DNA from: an uncultured Maritalea sp.
Lineage (GTDB): Bacteria; Pseudomonadota; Alphaproteobacteria; Rhizobiales; Devosiaceae
NCBI GenBank assembly: GCA_913055925.1
Contig: CAJXLH010000076.1
Location: 1-9,978 of the forward strand
Reading direction: 5' to 3'
DNA: 9,978 bases
A program made the position numbers and the translations under genes. Positions 1-5,556 of the stretch are shown piece after piece. Below the pieces are notes generated by a model that was given only the letters and a program-made list of their open reading frames with translations, ran no database searches and was not told where the DNA came from. Every line of letters begins with the position of its first letter. The stretch's first letter is position 1.

Positions 1-288
1 GTCGCCCGCTGCCGCAACGCATGGCGCAAACTAAGCGGCACACCTCAAAGCGTCATCCATGGCGACCCAAACGCGGGCAACATTTTGATGACCAAAGACA
101 GTGTCGGCCTCACCGATTGGGACGAAGCCCATTTCGACTACTGCGCCCTTGATCTCCCCCTACCCCACAACGCCGCCGACCTCCCAAGGGATGAATTAGC
201 AATCATCAAACAGGCCTCCGCCGCTTGGGAAGCAGCAGTTTGCTGGGGTGATGACTATGCGAAGAGGCGATTGGCGGAGGTAATTTAG
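1..288 (+). CDS. APH-family phosphotransferase, C-terminal fragment (5' end outside window)
   Basis: Open from the first base of the window to a TAG at 286-288, giving 95 residues of a longer protein. It carries the Brenner-type catalytic motif HGDPNAGN (residues 20-27 of the fragment), with the catalytic-loop Asp at 22 and the metal-coordinating Asn at 27. TDWDEA follows (residues 38-43), corresponding to the metal-binding D-x-D region of aminoglycoside/choline-kinase-like enzymes. The family transfers phosphate from ATP to a small-molecule hydroxyl; members act on aminoglycosides, choline, homoserine and other substrates, and nothing visible here fixes the substrate. The N-lobe with the ATP-anchoring lysine lies upstream of the window. 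The gene converges on the channel gene with 3 nt between stop codons, so there is no room for an intergenic terminator. Family assignment is secure; resistance function should not be assumed. Confidence 0.85.
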   Translation, partial: VARCRNAWRKLSGTPQSVIHGDPNAGNILMTKDSVGLTDWDEAHFDYCALDLPLPHNAADLPRDELAIIKQASAAWEAAVCWGDDYAKRRLAEVI

Positions 289-291
289 CGA

Positions 292-2403
292 CTATTGGTT
301 TGCAACCAACACCATAACATCATCTCGTTCTAGTCTAATACTGTCATACTTTTCAGTTAGGTAACCTCGAAACTCTCGACTAGACGGTGAAAAAACACCA
401 ACAACGGAGCTGTTTTTTGAGATATCGCTCCCCCTAGCCGCTAAGAGTTCGATAGCTTGCTCGCGATTTCGATAAGTTGTTCGATTTGTCAATGCAGGTA
501 CGGTTTCAATGCCGGTTGCCGTTTCAAGCGCATTTGGGGGCAACAACCACGCTGTGATCATACCAGCACACACCGTTTCATGGTAAGCTGCATAAACAAC
601 AAGTAATTCGATTGGCACGACACGCAATTGGTGATCGCCTGTAAGTTGCGCATTAACACCGACAAGGTGCAGAGACCCTACAAAAACCAATATTGGCGCC
701 GTATTGGGATTGCTCTCCGCTAGCTCACGAAGTTTTTGGATAAGTCTGCCTTCCACAACTTCATCAGATTCGCCCTGTGCTTCAACTGTAATAAAGGCAT
801 CGTTTTTGGTCACATTAACCTTGATAGATGGGAACTCTAGCTTACAAATTTTGCCAATTTTCTCGACCGTTTTTTGTGTATCGCCTTCACCTTTTGGGTT
901 ACCCAATATCTTGGTGGCTTTATCAAATTTATCATTTAGCATTTCGGTAAATCGAAATTGAACCGAGTTTCGATCCGCAATACTCAATTCAATAGACTGT
1001 TTTAGTTGATCAACACGGGCAATCGCAAACCTTGCGTTTGAATTTAATTGTTCAATGAAAAACGGCTGGTCAACACCCAAGCTTAGCACCAGTACACCAT
1101 GCTCTTTTGCGATTTGCGACAAAGTAGGCAAAAAAGTCGAAACGGTACCAATATCAATATGGTCGTCACTCAAAATTATGATCTGATCTGCGCCGCTGGC
1201 GTCAACCGACATCCAACTCGCACGAGAGAATATCGAGCCTCTAAAAATCTCAGGAGAATAGCTAGGATGAATGGTCGCCCCGATTTCAACTCCGTCAGGA
1301 AGCAGGAGCACCACCTCTCGTCCTTCATAAACTGCCCAAACTTGAATGACTTCTTCTATGAGACCAACAGAATGTGAACCATGTACTGCGACAACAACAT
1401 GGTTCGATTTGCCTTCATTTTCTTTTTGAATTTCCTGCGTTGCCTTAATTCGATTTGCAATTGGCACAAGCAACTGAGTGAAGAACGTCACAATTATCAT
1501 AGCGGACAATATGGTGAAGACTTGATATAACGCACGAAGGACTTCCGAATTCTTCACGCCAGTATCTTGGTCAGTTCTTAATCGAGCTAGAACATTGTCA
1601 AAAAAGGCGTACATCAGCTCTTCCGGGTTTTGTTCGGAAAGCATTTTTGTCAAAATGAGCAAGAATATCGCGGCTATCATGAAGATTGAAAGTGTTTCAA
1701 TTACAGCACGAAACCAGGCAAGCAGTACCACTCCACGCCTGCGCCACAATTCTTTGCGCAACGCGAAATCACGTACCAGTTTCACAACTCTGAGGAAGCG
1801 GGCCAACCTCAGAAGTTTCCAAAATCCAAGGGACTCCAACAAGCTTGCGCCAGATTGCGTCGATGAATTGCTAACGCCAGGGAAACTAATCGGCCCCAAA
1901 TCAAACTGAGTTGAGAAAAAATACCAAAGCACGAATGTTTCGATCAATACTACAGGACCATCAACCATTAGTCCCCAGGTTCGCAGGTATCGCGCGCGCC
2001 GAAAATTCCATCTTGTAAGAAACTCGAAAACGAAAAACGCCAAAACAATAACATTCAAAGCCGCAAATTGCACCGCAAACCCGCCAAGCCCAATCTCCAG
2101 AACTAGCGCTAAAATGGCCAATATTACAATTCGATTCATTAATGCGTCGAATGGCGGTGTTTCGTTACTGTCCGAACTATCATACACGTGACGTTCGAAA
2201 CGTTTCCCCAAAATGGGTATAAATGTTTTGTTCGGTTTGTAGAGAGCCGTTGTGCGATCCGAATCTTCGATTTCACGCAGCAGAGTTTCTAAATAGTCGC
2301 CTATGAATTTAAACATGTGAAAATCCAACAAATAAAAAATCGGGGTTTGCCATTTTGTCGAACTGGCCTCCACCCAAAACTTCTTAATGCAACAATACGA
2401 CAT
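292..2403 (-). CDS. Voltage-gated-channel-like membrane protein with cytoplasmic RCK/TrkA-N-like domains
   Basis: Predicted 703-residue inner-membrane protein. Hydrophobic segments fit a 6-TM channel: S1 about 92-109, S2 112-130 (ends FVFEFLTRW), S3 145-163 (with Asp148), S4 194-212 with basic residues every third position (R199, R202, R205, K208, R211), S5 233-255, and S6 291-316. The S5-S6 loop (about 256-290) has no TVGYG or similar potassium filter; it reads through ARLRTDQDTG instead. From 334 onward NHVVVAVHGSHSVG resembles an RCK/CASTOR-POLLUX Rossmann strand-loop-helix, with SVDASGADQIIILSDD further on. A second beta-rich unit starts near 569 (APILVFVGSLH), and the end (YDSIRLERDDVMVLVA) resembles a TrkA-C close. 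Start is uncertain: ATG at 2401-2403 gives 703 aa, while ATG at 2314-2316 (674 aa) starts at a more natural MFKFIGDYLETLL; neither has a clear Shine-Dalgarno. The gene is more AT-rich than its neighbours. Ion and ligand specificity cannot be read from the sequence. Confidence 0.75.
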   Translation of the reverse strand: MSYCCIKKFWVEASSTKWQTPIFYLLDFHMFKFIGDYLETLLREIEDSDRTTALYKPNKTFIPILGKRFERHVYDSSDSNETPPFDALMNRIVILAILALVLEIGLGGFAVQFAALNVIVLAFFVFEFLTRWNFRRARYLRTWGLMVDGPVVLIETFVLWYFFSTQFDLGPISFPGVSNSSTQSGASLLESLGFWKLLRLARFLRVVKLVRDFALRKELWRRRGVVLLAWFRAVIETLSIFMIAAIFLLILTKMLSEQNPEELMYAFFDNVLARLRTDQDTGVKNSEVLRALYQVFTILSAMIIVTFFTQLLVPIANRIKATQEIQKENEGKSNHVVVAVHGSHSVGLIEEVIQVWAVYEGREVVLLLPDGVEIGATIHPSYSPEIFRGSIFSRASWMSVDASGADQIIILSDDHIDIGTVSTFLPTLSQIAKEHGVLVLSLGVDQPFFIEQLNSNARFAIARVDQLKQSIELSIADRNSVQFRFTEMLNDKFDKATKILGNPKGEGDTQKTVEKIGKICKLEFPSIKVNVTKNDAFITVEAQGESDEVVEGRLIQKLRELAESNPNTAPILVFVGSLHLVGVNAQLTGDHQLRVVPIELLVVYAAYHETVCAGMITAWLLPPNALETATGIETVPALTNRTTYRNREQAIELLAARGSDISKNSSVVGVFSPSSREFRGYLTEKYDSIRLERDDVMVLVANQ

Positions 2404-2475
2404 CGAAAGTTCGTTATTTGCAATAGCTTCGTCAACAACTTATCCCCGCCCCTCCAACCTACATTACAATACCTC

Positions 2476-2535
2476 CCATCTCCTTTCCCCACGCGAACAA
2501 TGACGGATTGTTGGGGAGATGGCGCCTTACGCCAT
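2476..2535. promoter_or_regulatory. Two mutually exclusive hairpins (attenuator-like)
   Basis: Hairpin A pairs CCATCTCC (2476-2483) with GGAGATGG (2515-2522) and continues through internal unpaired bases to AACAAT (2496-2501) with ATTGTT (2507-2512) around a GACGG loop. Hairpin B pairs ATGGCG (2519-2524) with CGCCAT (2530-2535) around CCTTA. The two share bases 2519-2522, so they cannot both form fully. This arrangement occurs in attenuators and riboswitch expression platforms. The channel gene starts about 70-160 nt downstream on the minus strand, so a leader role there is possible. No U-tract follows hairpin B on either strand, so a transcription terminator is not supported. Confidence 0.35.
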
Positions 2536-2767
2536 TTGAGAAGATAGCAGGTGACCCGCGCGGCCGCGTGCGGAGAACGCCAATAAATTGTCGTCCAGTC
2601 CGACGCCGAGGATACCTATAAGCCGCGTGGTGAGCGCTGTTTTCTCACCGTTCCTGTATGGGATCAACCGAGGGCCAAAAGGCCAAACAGTTTCGGTTAT
2701 GCGCATGGAAGGGGATAAAAGGGTAAGCACCCCGGGGCGACATTATTGCGGGCGCAAAGCATCTGTT

Positions 2768-2829
2768 CACACGAGGCGATTTTTGTCTCAGTTTTATTGA
2801 TCACAACGGGACGAACTTCGCCTCGTGTG
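2768..2829. repeat. 12-bp perfect inverted repeat with 38-nt spacer
   Basis: CACACGAGGCGA at 2768-2779 is the exact reverse complement of TCGCCTCGTGTG at 2818-2829, and the outer flanking bases (2767 and 2830) do not pair. The 38-nt spacer is AT-rich and contains TTGATCACAA (2797-2806). No U-tract follows either arm, so it does not look like an intrinsic terminator of the HxlR-like gene that ends 57 nt away. It could be a paired regulatory site, the stem of a structured transcript, or the ends of a tiny repeat element. Confidence 0.55.
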
Positions 2830-2885
2830 TCGCGATAACTACCCATAACTCGAACGCGCTGGCGTGTCGGGGGTTTTGGCTCGCC

Positions 2886-3428
2886 CTAACCAAAGGAAAC
2901 ATAGGGCCGCGCAATATCGCTGAGAACTTGCCCGGCATTCACGGCACCATAGATCGACCTCGGCGGGCGGGCGCTGTCATCAACTTGCCGCTCAACCCAA
3001 GATCGGTCCTCCATGCTGCGCAAGGATTGTGAAAGCGCCCTGTCGGTCACGGTCACCAAACGGCGTCCAATTTCGTTGAAGTGAAGCGGCTGCTGCAGCG
3101 TTACTAAAATGGGCACGGTCCAGGTTTTGCGGATGAGTTTTTCATCGCCGGAACCGATGTTTTGCACAATCTGGCTGGCCATCTCCGCTGCCTCCTGCCC
3201 CATGGCGGTCAGTCGAAATTCGGGGCGCAAAGGGTGACCATACCCGGGGTTGCGTTCCATCAGGCCCAGCTCAACCAGATGGGTCAGACTTTGGGCAAAT
3301 GCGGTGCGCCCCGCCCCCGTCGCGGCAATCAAAGCCGCCTGCCGCCCCGGCACGCCGTTAAACATACTGGAAAGGATGGGCAAAGACCAAGCACGCGATG
3401 TGATGTTGACAAACAGTTTTATGTCCAT
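2886..3428 (-). CDS. Transcriptional regulator with two tandem HxlR-like winged-helix domains
   Basis: 180-residue predicted DNA-binding protein. HxlR-family hallmarks appear twice. The first copy, about residues 8-85, has SRAWSLPILSSMFNG (the W-x3-IL element of HxlR helix 1), a recognition-helix region AGRTAFAQSLTHLVELGLMER, and FRLTAMGQEA, matching the family's YxLTxxG end. The second, about 98-175, has RKTWTVPILVTL, HFNEIGRRL, RALSQSLRSMEDRSWVER and RPPRSIYGAV. Ordinary HxlR proteins are about 100-130 aa with one domain that dimerises, so this chain may form its dimer-like fold internally. The ATG at 3426-3428 is the first possible one (an in-frame TAA lies 9 nt upstream) but has no good Shine-Dalgarno. 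It is divergent from the exported VOC gene, with an operator-like palindrome 4-16 nt upstream of its start, suggesting autoregulation and control of the neighbour. The second wing is weaker, so the duplication is a well-supported but not certain reading. Confidence 0.75.
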   Translation of the reverse strand: MDIKLFVNITSRAWSLPILSSMFNGVPGRQAALIAATGAGRTAFAQSLTHLVELGLMERNPGYGHPLRPEFRLTAMGQEAAEMASQIVQNIGSGDEKLIRKTWTVPILVTLQQPLHFNEIGRRLVTVTDRALSQSLRSMEDRSWVERQVDDSARPPRSIYGAVNAGQVLSDIARPYVSFG

Positions 3429-3433
3429 AAAGT
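3406..3433 (+). promoter_or_regulatory. Possible sigma70-like promoter for the VOC gene
   Basis: TTGACA at 3406-3411 matches the -35 consensus exactly and is followed after 16 nt by TAAAGT at 3428-3433, which matches 4 of 6 positions of TATAAT. It lies inside the 5' end of the divergent regulator gene and abuts the operator-like palindrome at 3433-3445, a placement suited to repression. It would give a leader of roughly 230 nt before the VOC start, long for such a gene, so a nearer promoter is possible. Confidence 0.3.
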
Positions 3434-3445
3434 ATAGTTACCATA
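3433..3445. promoter_or_regulatory. Operator-like imperfect palindrome next to the HxlR-like gene
   Basis: TATAGTTACCATA matches its own reverse complement at 10 of 13 positions (TAT.GT.AC.ATA). It sits 4-16 nt upstream of the regulator's start codon and just downstream of a candidate -10 element for the divergent gene. HxlR-type regulators commonly bind short AT-rich palindromes in the divergent region they share with a target gene, so this is the best candidate for the regulator's own site. The assignment is inference. Confidence 0.4.
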
Positions 3446-3633
3446 TTTTTTGATTCCTTGAAAGAACTTCCGACCAAAAAAGTGCAGAAAAACCAGCGGT
3501 TTCGCTGCTCAAATGCATCGGAAATCGGAAACGAAAAATGTGGCGCTGGCCTCAATCGGGGCCAAAACGGAGAGGCAAACAAGGCGCGAATGCCGTCACC
3601 AAATGAGAATTTTAAGCGCCAATAAAAGTGAGA

Positions 3634-3650
3634 TCGCAAAAATTTTGCGA
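3634..3650. promoter_or_regulatory. Perfect 17-bp palindrome in the VOC leader
   Basis: TCGCAAAA, a central A, then TTTTGCGA: an 8-bp perfect inverted repeat with a single central base. As RNA it could not close a stable loop at the centre, so it reads as a DNA operator rather than a hairpin. It ends 5 nt before the AGGAGA ribosome binding site and 18 nt before the ATG of the VOC gene. A repressor bound here would block transcription into the gene. It does not resemble the palindrome at 3433-3445, so a second regulator may be involved. Confidence 0.5.
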
Positions 3651-3668
3651 CAAACAGGAGAGACGAAA

Positions 3669-4079
3669 ATGAAAATGATCCTTAAAGCAGCCGCGCTGCT
3701 TTTTATGCTCGGGAGCACCGCAATGGCATCTGAACCGTTTAAAGAGATGACCGTGGGTGTTCCCGTAAAATCAATCACCGAAGCCGAAGCTTGGTACAAA
3801 AACTTCCTCGGCTCAGACGTGGAAATCATGCGCCCTGTGCCGGGCGTCATTGAGCTTAAAGCGTCAAACGGTGTGTGGATCCAGCTTTTCGAAGTCGAAG
3901 ACCCAGCTTCAGCGGGCGCAATTTTGCGCTTTCTTGTCGATGACATGGAAAGTGCCCAAGCCGCCCGCGCCGCCCACAACATCGACACCGGCGAAGCGGT
4001 GGTGGTGCCGGAAGTTGTTACTTTCTCGGAGTTCGCAGACCCGGACGGTAACGGCCTAGGCTTTTACGCTCTGCCATAA
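3669..4079 (+). CDS. Exported small VOC/glyoxalase-fold protein
   Basis: 136 residues, with a start at 3669 chosen because AGGAGA (3656-3661) lies 7 nt upstream and a signal peptide begins exactly there. An earlier in-frame ATG at 3513 would add 52 basic, unlikely residues. Residues 1-20 have a charged start (MKMILK), a hydrophobic core (AAALLFMLGS) and a TAMA-S cleavage context, so export to the periplasm is predicted. The rest fits one vicinal-oxygen-chelate module: a TVGVPVKSI strand, EAEAWYKNFLGSDVE (the F-Y/W-x3-LG signature), WIQLFEV, then ADPDGNGLGFYAL, the conserved DPDGN turn and final strand. The usual first-strand His and final Glu metal ligands are absent (V at 31-33, GFYAL at the end), so binding or resistance roles are as likely as metal catalysis. 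VOC proteins are mostly cytoplasmic, which makes the signal peptide notable. Substrate unknown. Confidence 0.8.
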   Translation: MKMILKAAALLFMLGSTAMASEPFKEMTVGVPVKSITEAEAWYKNFLGSDVEIMRPVPGVIELKASNGVWIQLFEVEDPASAGAILRFLVDDMESAQAARAAHNIDTGEAVVVPEVVTFSEFADPDGNGLGFYALP

Positions 4080-4081
4080 AC

Positions 4082-4113
4082 AAAAAAGCATCCTCGAGTG
4101 GCCTCGAGGATGC
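4082..4113 (-). terminator. Intrinsic terminator of the sulfite reductase operon
   Basis: GCATCCTCGAG (4088-4098) pairs perfectly with CTCGAGGATGC (4103-4113) around a TGGC loop, an 11-bp GC-rich stem. Six As at 4082-4087 become a U-tract on the minus strand, so it terminates leftward transcription leaving the ferredoxin gene, 31 nt past its stop. It begins right after the stop of the rightward VOC gene and may also slow transcription from that side, although the rightward U-tract is poor. Confidence 0.9.
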
Positions 4114-4143
4114 TCCAATTCTTTGTGTCGATGGCAGAAAGAC

Positions 4144-4476
4144 CTACGCCACTTCTGCTTCGGGCTTGGCGCTCGGGGCAAGTGAAACTTTAAGCCCATC
4201 GAGTTCGTCGCTCATCAAAATCTGACAAGAAAGGCGAGAATTATCTTCAACATCTGGAACCGTGTCGAGCATATCCTCTTCTTCATCCGTTGCTGGATAA
4301 AGCTTGTCTTGCCATTCTGGATCAACGAAAACGTGACATGTCGCACACGCACAGGCGCCACCGCATTCAGCTTTGATGGGCAGGCCCCAATCGCGGATGA
4401 CTTCCATCACCCGCCAGCCTTCCATGGCTTCTAGCTCGTGCTCTTTGCCGTCATGGTCTGTCACGTAAACGCGCAT
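4144..4476 (-). CDS. Adrenodoxin-type [2Fe-2S] ferredoxin
   Basis: 110 residues. The cluster ligands are C38, C44, C47 and C84 in the vertebrate/ISC-type spacing C-x5-C-x2-C-x36-C (ECGGACACATCHV ... RLSCQ); C42 is an extra cysteine common in this subgroup. The region between is acidic (DEEEDMLD, DVEDNS), typical of the partner-docking face. The protein carries single electrons in the cytoplasm. Its start overlaps the preceding reductase stop as TAATG (1 nt shared), with GGAG (4484-4487) 7 nt upstream, indicating translational coupling. Co-transcription with a ferredoxin-NADP reductase and a siroheme sulfite reductase suggests it is the electron shuttle between them; iron-sulfur assembly or P450 partners are alternatives seen for this family. 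A short Ala/Pro/Glu-rich tail (about 98-110) extends beyond the usual end. Confidence 0.9.
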   Translation of the reverse strand: MRVYVTDHDGKEHELEAMEGWRVMEVIRDWGLPIKAECGGACACATCHVFVDPEWQDKLYPATDEEEDMLDTVPDVEDNSRLSCQILMSDELDGLKVSLAPSAKPEAEVA

Positions 4477-5504
4477 TACTTCACTCCAAGCTTCTTCTGC
4501 AAGCTTGTTGAAGATGTGGTGTATTGGAACACAACTTTGGCATCCGGATGGATGATCTTCTTCGCGGCTTGCGCCATCAGGGCAGCTTCGTGGAAGCCAG
4601 AAAGAATAAGCTTCAGCTTGCCCGGATAGTAGTTGATGTCACCGATCGCAAAAATACCGTCTTCTGACGTCGCGAACTTCTCGGTGTCCACATTGATGAG
4701 GTTTTCATGAAGGTTCAGACCCCAGTCAGCAACAGGACCAAGCTTCATGGTCAAACCAAAGAATGGCAGCAAGCGGCTGGCAGGCAGCGATGTTTCGCCT
4801 TCTTTCGATTTGATGTTTATGGCGCTCAACTGACCGTTTTCGCCCTCAAGCGAACCGATTTGACCAAGCTGGAAGTTGATCTTGCCCTCTTCCACCAAGG
4901 CGCGCATTTTGTTCACGCTGTCAGTGTGTGCGCGGAAGCTGTCGCGGCGGTGCACAAGCGTCAAAGACTTCGCCAATGGCGCAAGGTTCAAGGTCCAATC
5001 CAACGCGCTGTCACCGCCACCAACGATAACGATATCGTGGTCACGGAACTCTTCCATGCGGCGCACGGCGTAAAAAACAGACTTGTTTTCGTATTCTTCG
5101 ATGCCTTCAACCGGCGGACGTTTTGGCTGGAACGAACCGCCACCAGCAGCAATCACAACAACCTTACACTTAAAGGTGATGTTGTCGTCGGTCTTAACAA
5201 CGAAGGAACCGTCTTCCTGTTTCTCAATTTCGGTGACCATCTGGTTGTAGTGATAAGTCGGGCCAAAAGGCTCGGCTTGCTTCAACAGATTGTCGGTCAG
5301 CTCTTGGCCAGAAATCTCTGGGAAGGCTGGAATGTCGTAAATTGGTTTTTCAGGATAAAGCTCGGCACACTGGCCGCCCGGCTTATCCAAAATGTCGATC
5401 AGGTGACATTTAATGTCCAGCAGGCCCAACTCAAAAACAGCAAAAAGTCCAACCGGACCTGCACCGACGATCACTGCATCAGTGACAATCTCACGCTCGC
5501 TCAT
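4476..5504 (-). CDS. Ferredoxin--NADP(+) reductase, thioredoxin-reductase-like (type 2)
   Basis: 342-residue flavoprotein. The FAD-binding Rossmann motif is at 14-19 (GAGPVG), followed by PGGQCAELYPEKPIYDIP (42-59) typical of the family. The NADPH domain has VGGGDSALDW at 161-170 and VHRRDSFRAH at 184-193, whose basic residues favour the 2'-phosphate of NADPH. FAIGD at 285-289 closes the FAD site, and the C-terminus QYTTSSTSLQKKLGV matches the tail of YumC/TrxR-like FNRs. The redox-active CxxC of true thioredoxin reductases is absent, supporting FNR rather than TrxB. It transfers electrons between NADPH and a ferredoxin, most likely the one encoded immediately downstream with a 1-nt overlap. 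A GAGAGA-type ribosome binding site (5514-5518) lies 9 nt before the ATG. A 52-nt gap separates it from the DUF934 gene. Confidence 0.9.
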   Translation of the reverse strand: MSEREIVTDAVIVGAGPVGLFAVFELGLLDIKCHLIDILDKPGGQCAELYPEKPIYDIPAFPEISGQELTDNLLKQAEPFGPTYHYNQMVTEIEKQEDGSFVVKTDDNITFKCKVVVIAAGGGSFQPKRPPVEGIEEYENKSVFYAVRRMEEFRDHDIVIVGGGDSALDWTLNLAPLAKSLTLVHRRDSFRAHTDSVNKMRALVEEGKINFQLGQIGSLEGENGQLSAINIKSKEGETSLPASRLLPFFGLTMKLGPVADWGLNLHENLINVDTEKFATSEDGIFAIGDINYYPGKLKLILSGFHEAALMAQAAKKIIHPDAKVVFQYTTSSTSLQKKLGVK

Positions 5505-5556
5505 TTAGTCATTCTCTCTTTATTTTCGCGGGCGCTGGACCACCCAAGATCTTTGT

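Larger units (their letters stand above)
2404..2885. other. 482-nt intergenic stretch, no convincing gene, rich in inverted repeats
   Basis: Lies between the 3' end of the HxlR-like gene and the 5' end of the channel gene. Short open frames exist on both strands (2527-2730 minus, 2588-2800 plus), but neither has a Shine-Dalgarno or a recognisable domain. The stretch is instead dense in potential base pairing: a long hairpin at 2476-2522, an overlapping hairpin at 2519-2535, GGTGAG/CTCACC at 2629-2649, AACCGA/TCGGTT at 2666-2698 enclosing GGCC-AAAA-GGCC, and a 12-bp inverted repeat at 2768-2829. I looked for tmRNA, RNase P RNA, SRP RNA, 5S rRNA and tRNA hallmarks on both strands and found none. 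It may include the channel promoter and possibly an uncharacterised structured RNA. Confidence 0.5.

Noticed and set aside
2527..2730. Leftward 67-codon open frame in the intergenic region
   Set aside because: No ribosome binding site, no recognisable domain, and overlapped by an equally open rightward frame; better explained by GC-rich structured sequence.
2588..2800. Rightward 70-codon open frame in the intergenic region
   Set aside because: Same reasons as the overlapping leftward frame; kept only as a possible test of coding potential.
2404..2885. tmRNA, RNase P RNA, SRP RNA, tRNA or 5S rRNA
   Set aside because: Looked for the T-arm GGTTCGA, the RNase P GAGGAAAGTCC and ACAGAA elements, and the SRP GGAAGGAAGCAGCC region on both strands; none is present.
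3513..3668. N-terminal extension of the VOC protein from an ATG at 3513
   Set aside because: The extra 52 residues are basic and low in conservation features, would bury the signal peptide, and the downstream ATG has a proper Shine-Dalgarno.
4476..5504. Thioredoxin reductase (TrxB)
   Set aside because: The fold is similar but the active-site CxxC between the NADPH-motif segments is missing and the C-terminal tail is that of type 2 ferredoxin-NADP reductases.
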